Below, piece by piece: positions 34,201 through 36,055 of a stretch of 36,055 bases of DNA. Origin of the DNA: Chthoniobacteraceae bacterium (lineage in GTDB: Bacteria; Verrucomicrobiota; Verrucomicrobiia; Chthoniobacterales; Chthoniobacteraceae). A model generated the notes under the pieces. The model was not told the origin of the DNA, made no database searches, and saw nothing but the letters and a program-made list of their open reading frames with translations. The translations under genes were made by a program, and so were the position numbers. Numbering within the stretch: position 1 is the first letter of the stretch; each line of letters begins with the position of its first letter. The stretch lies in NCBI GenBank assembly GCA_947476045.1, contig CANJNZ010000046.1, forward strand, positions 1 through 36,055, read 5' to 3'.

Positions 34201-36055
34201 CCCAAGTTGGTGATGAGAGTGCTGAGTGTAACATCGCCGTTCGCGGTGACGATGAGAGTTCCAGAGGAACCGCCGATGCTGACATCAACGACGCTTCCGC
34301 CTGTATTGGTGATGCCGTTGTTGCTGTTAAGCGTAAGTGCTTGGTTGTCCATTATCGTGATGCCGCCATTGAAATCAATGACCCCGCCGTTGAGGACAAT
34401 GTTGGTGTTGCTGAAGCCAAGGCCGACGGTGCCAAGGCCGACGGTGCCAAGGCCGCCGATATACAGGGTGCCCAGGCCCGCAGCGTCCCCAATGGTTATT
34501 TCGCCACCTTCGGCGCGGAGGGCGAAGAGGTCGGCGAGACTGAGGTTAAGTCCGGTGCCGGTGTTGTTGAGATAAATATTGGAATCATTGCGTGACGAGG
34601 TCACATTAATTTTGCCAGATCCAGCATCAATGATACCGCTGAGAGCGACATCGGCTGCGGTGATGATCACATTACCGGCTTGGACGTAGGAGGCTCTATG
34701 GTTTTGCGTGAATGAGCCGCCCGTGCCTGCTGCTGAACCATCACGATCGGCGTTCACAGTGAAATCTCCGGTCGTCGTGATGTAGGCACCAACTCCATCG
34801 AGGATGATGTTGCGCGGTGCAGTGAGAACGAGGTTGGCGTCGTTTAAATTCAGCGCGCCTGCGAGGGTGAGGTCTGCGCTGGCGTTATGATCGAGGGGAT
34901 TGCCGTCAGGATAGCCTGCATTAAGCGTGACGTCCGCAACTCCGATGACACTGATGTTGGAGCCGCCGCCGAGGCTGATTAGATCACCTGCATTCAAAGT
35001 GATGTTGCCACCGTCTGCGCCACCCGCGAGATCCGTGCTGATAGAGCCTACGAGCGTTAGATCGGCAGTGGCACCGGATGCGAAAAGAGTAACATCCGCG
35101 CCGCTGGTCTGGCTGACGGGGCCGTTGACGGTCATGTTGCCCGTGCTGGTGATGTCAATGTCAGCGCCCCCTGCTGCGACGGTATTCACAATAAGTGATG
35201 TCGAATTGGTAAGCCAGATTCCCCCCGCCGTCGCTGTGGCTGCGATGCTGGTCGCTGTCATTTCGAGGGGATCTACCGAGGTGGCAATCGAGTTCCCCGC
35301 AGCAAGGGTGACTGTTCCACCAGTAATGTTAAGCGATGAGCCGTTAGCGTCGTCTAGATTGCCTACGCAGGTAATAGAAACCGTGGAAATATTATTATTG
35401 ATGACAAGTAGGGCGAGATCGTTGGCATCAACCAATATCAGATTTTGTCCACTCGTAATCTCTACAGTCGAAAAATCGTTCCCAACATCATCCAATGTCA
35501 CATCGTTCGCTCCGGCTACAATCGTCGCCACTCCGCCAACGCTCAGCGCACCGCTCTGCGTCAATGCTCCCCCTACCGTCACATCCAGCGTTCCGCTCAC
35601 CGTCGAAGCACCGAGGATCAGACCATCCGCATCCGTCACACTCACGTTGTTACCGCTCGTGATCGTCACCGTGCTAAACGTGTTCGCAGAACCCAGCGTG
35701 ATGTCGTTCCCGCTCCCAGCTTCTATCGTCGCCACCCCAACTACTATCAGCGCTCCGCTCTGCGTGATCGCTCCGCTCGTATTCACGTCCAGCGTTCCGC
35801 TCACCGTCGAAGCACCGAGGATCAGCGCATTCGCATCCGTCACACTCACATTGTTCCCGCTCGTAATTATCAGCGTGGAAAAATCGTTACTGGCATCACC
35901 CAATGTCACATCGTTCCCGCTTCCCGCAGCAAACGTCGCCACTCCGCCAACGCTCTGCGCTACGCTATGCGTGTTCGCTACTCCACACGTCACACCAAGC
36001 GTCCCGCTCACCGTCGAAGCACCAAGGATCAGACCATCCGCATCCGTCACACTCA
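31242..36055 (-). CDS. Giant beta-strand-repeat surface protein (C-terminal part, N-terminus outside window)
   Basis: At least 1603 residues are visible and the frame is still open at the right edge (codon AGT before the apparent GTG at 36050), so the start is outside the window and that GTG is not a start. The sequence is rich in Gly, Thr, Ser, Asn, Ile and Val, very poor in Cys and Lys, and made of strand-turn units (VTITSGNNVSVTDA, NGITNTGGSVVDVSIGG), as in filamentous-haemagglutinin-like or autotransporter passenger proteins. The right 600 bases hold near-identical repeats of 68-69 residues. The C-terminus (NPFPTGNTVLYILTGQA) has no beta-barrel translocator, PEP-CTERM or sorting signal, so the secretion route is unknown. 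It is presumably exported to the surface; function as adhesin or matrix protein is inference. Confidence 0.8.
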   Translation of the reverse strand, partial: SVTDADGLILGASTVSGTLGVTCGVANTHSVAQSVGGVATFAAGSGNDVTLGDASNDFSTLIITSGNNVSVTDANALILGASTVSGTLDVNTSGAITQSGALIVVGVATIEAGSGNDITLGSANTFSTVTITSGNNVSVTDADGLILGASTVSGTLDVTVGGALTQSGALSVGGVATIVAGANDVTLDDVGNDFSTVEITSGQNLILVDANDLALLVINNNISTVSITCVGNLDDANGSSLNITGGTVTLAAGNSIATSVDPLEMTATSIAATATAGGIWLTNSTSLIVNTVAAGGADIDITSTGNMTVNGPVSQTSGADVTLFASGATADLTLVGSISTDLAGGADGGNITLNAGDLISLGGGSNISVIGVADVTLNAGYPDGNPLDHNASADLTLAGALNLNDANLVLTAPRNIILDGVGAYITTTGDFTVNADRDGSAAGTGGSFTQNHRASYVQAGNVIITAADVALSGIIDAGSGKINVTSSRNDSNIYLNNTGTGLNLSLADLFALRAEGGEITIGDAAGLGTLYIGGLGTVGLGTVGLGFSNTNIVLNGGVIDFNGGITIMDNQALTLNSNNGITNTGGSVVDVSIGGSSGTLIVTANGDVTLSTLITNLGATLGATTAGVGIFTLNNNNRDLTVAAPLTAEAVSITTGTATLTVSESIAVAGGPTGDITIIADGLALDNDISGGGILTLKGNLATTTIGIGDSATGTLNIEIAEIPHILDGFNRINIGATIQTGAVNIVTPAATPVTFHDPVYITASTTSPGHPPATGSVEIADGPLVGDSDASFNIIAANIIFSGTAPGITTDSRTITLNGAMLLSGDTTFDTSAGGNITLTGTINGNQALVINAGTAEVYIAGQNPSPDSGTSVGGSARLASVNVTGGILRLQPNTFSTGSQTYTGSDIRLLGRRFISFNDGLADIIFNGPVTLFNSVAINTKNSNVTFEGAVSSEPTGKGALILTTGEGIVTFNADIGGSVVPLKSLTIASASTANFGNGALDEVYVAGGLSITSDEINFGGGANTVHVAGTLSLIARSADTAVLVGGAESGDLNTLSISEDDIGAIADGGASILITRSQGVANIVISTNSVFHDPVTFRQRTGGTIYLNSALEADGADGGFLFRGPATRLNGDITTDGGLIDIENGVVVATPLTLETSGGNIITRGSLVAFAGGEDIELIAGMGQIQLLARVGSASTSQPVFGDVTLNASGYTRIEKGITAASVLVNGGGTTFTKGRILTTASGNQTYLDAVQLLGSAEFVSQNVTGLIEFVSTVDSVAGKNYSLSVTNRTPNATGSSVKFDASVGGNDRINSLRINTNGDVTFDAGIAAASITTRSLDLTINDANTIYSQSYTINGVASFLGAINATKLTINTGSNITSSQPWNVSGQAKIGAPGASVIIGGSGNHFGNLSLRAGNATIVEDGNMAIYSAAITGTLNLTTNATLLENGDLTQTSRINALRLETSVTGIAGSITLDHTSNRFTQIGRLTAGTDIELVDRYNGFALLDGAISTTSGDILLVANPLGTKGSFRTVTSNLPPTASLSAGGGGRWTIYSYYGSSIPLNYNLFVQFGPDNRAVLAHPGANPFPTGNTVLYILTGQA
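34416..34455 (-). repeat. 15-bp tandem repeat in the giant gene
   Basis: GCCAAGGCCGACGGT (plus strand) occurs twice in tandem at 34416-34430 and 34431-34445, followed by 10 bases of a third copy. On the coding strand it encodes Leu-Gly-Thr-Val-Gly repeated, an in-frame expansion of five residues per copy. Confidence 0.9.
35440..36055 (-). repeat. Tandem 204-207-bp coding repeats
   Basis: The anchor CCGCTCACCGTCGAAGCACC (plus strand) recurs at 35593, 35797 and 36004, spacing 204 and 207 bases. On the coding strand each unit is 68-69 residues, beginning VTDAxxLILGASTVSGTL and ending STVTITSGNNVS. Long stretches are almost identical at the DNA level, while a more degenerate copy lies at about 35400-35520 and the repeats fade toward the gene's 3' end. 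The array continues past the right edge. Confidence 0.92.

Noticed and set aside
33838-34595. Plus-strand open frames of 238-245 residues opposite the giant gene
   Set aside because: Their repetitive Val/Pro/Ser or Asp/Gly composition is the mirror of the strand-repeat coding sequence.
35440-36055. Possible CRISPR-like array
   Set aside because: Units are 204-207 bp, contiguous, in frame and coding; there are no short repeats with unique spacers.

Overview
The window looks like chromosome from a Verrucomicrobiota bacterium, possibly the Chthoniobacterales/Spartobacteria side. This is inference. It rests on planctomycete-type cytochrome proteins (PSCyt1/DUF1549/DUF1553) paired with DUF1501 proteins, a PUR-domain (DUF3276) protein, a lipid A acyltransferase (diderm envelope), many signal peptides and high GC. 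No 16S or other phylogenetic marker is present except trpS.

Layout. 1-144: the end of an insertion-sequence-like element (minus strand) abutting a truncated TPR gene (99-485). 642-3946: a secreted VIT-vWA protein, a small secreted protein and a secreted rhodanese-like protein. 3955-6439 (minus): a two-gene ABC exporter, divergent from 6528-10129, an oligopeptide-binding lipoprotein translationally coupled to a fused lipid A acyltransferase/GT9 (heptosyltransferase-like) protein, closed by a strong bidirectional terminator. 10213-11561 (minus): a PUR protein and trpS. 11683-17176: a cell-wall amidase, the NAD(P)HX repair enzyme and a large SNF2/RapA-type helicase. 17235-24936: a tight four-gene block of two multi-domain cytochrome-type proteins followed by two Tat-exported DUF1501 proteins, then an AsmA-like envelope protein (24982-27342). 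27358-36055 (minus): a beta-barrel-like outer-membrane protein, a FecR-domain/beta-strand-repeat protein, a TauE/SafE permease and the C-terminal 1600 residues of a giant beta-strand repeat protein that runs off the right edge.

Functionally the window is dominated by the envelope: lipid A/LPS assembly, peptidoglycan hydrolysis, AsmA-type lipid trafficking or outer-membrane maintenance, outer-membrane and surface proteins, and a periplasmic PSCyt/DUF1501 module of unknown reaction. Housekeeping functions (trpS, nnrDE) sit between. There is no tRNA, rRNA or CRISPR array that I can see, and no stretch above 300 bases lacks a gene. The points most worth a second look are the IS junction at the left edge, the acyltransferase-GT9 fusion, the 7-bp tandem repeat inside the second PSCyt gene, the orphan DpdE/RapA-like helicase, and the FecR/beta-barrel/giant-repeat surface cluster.
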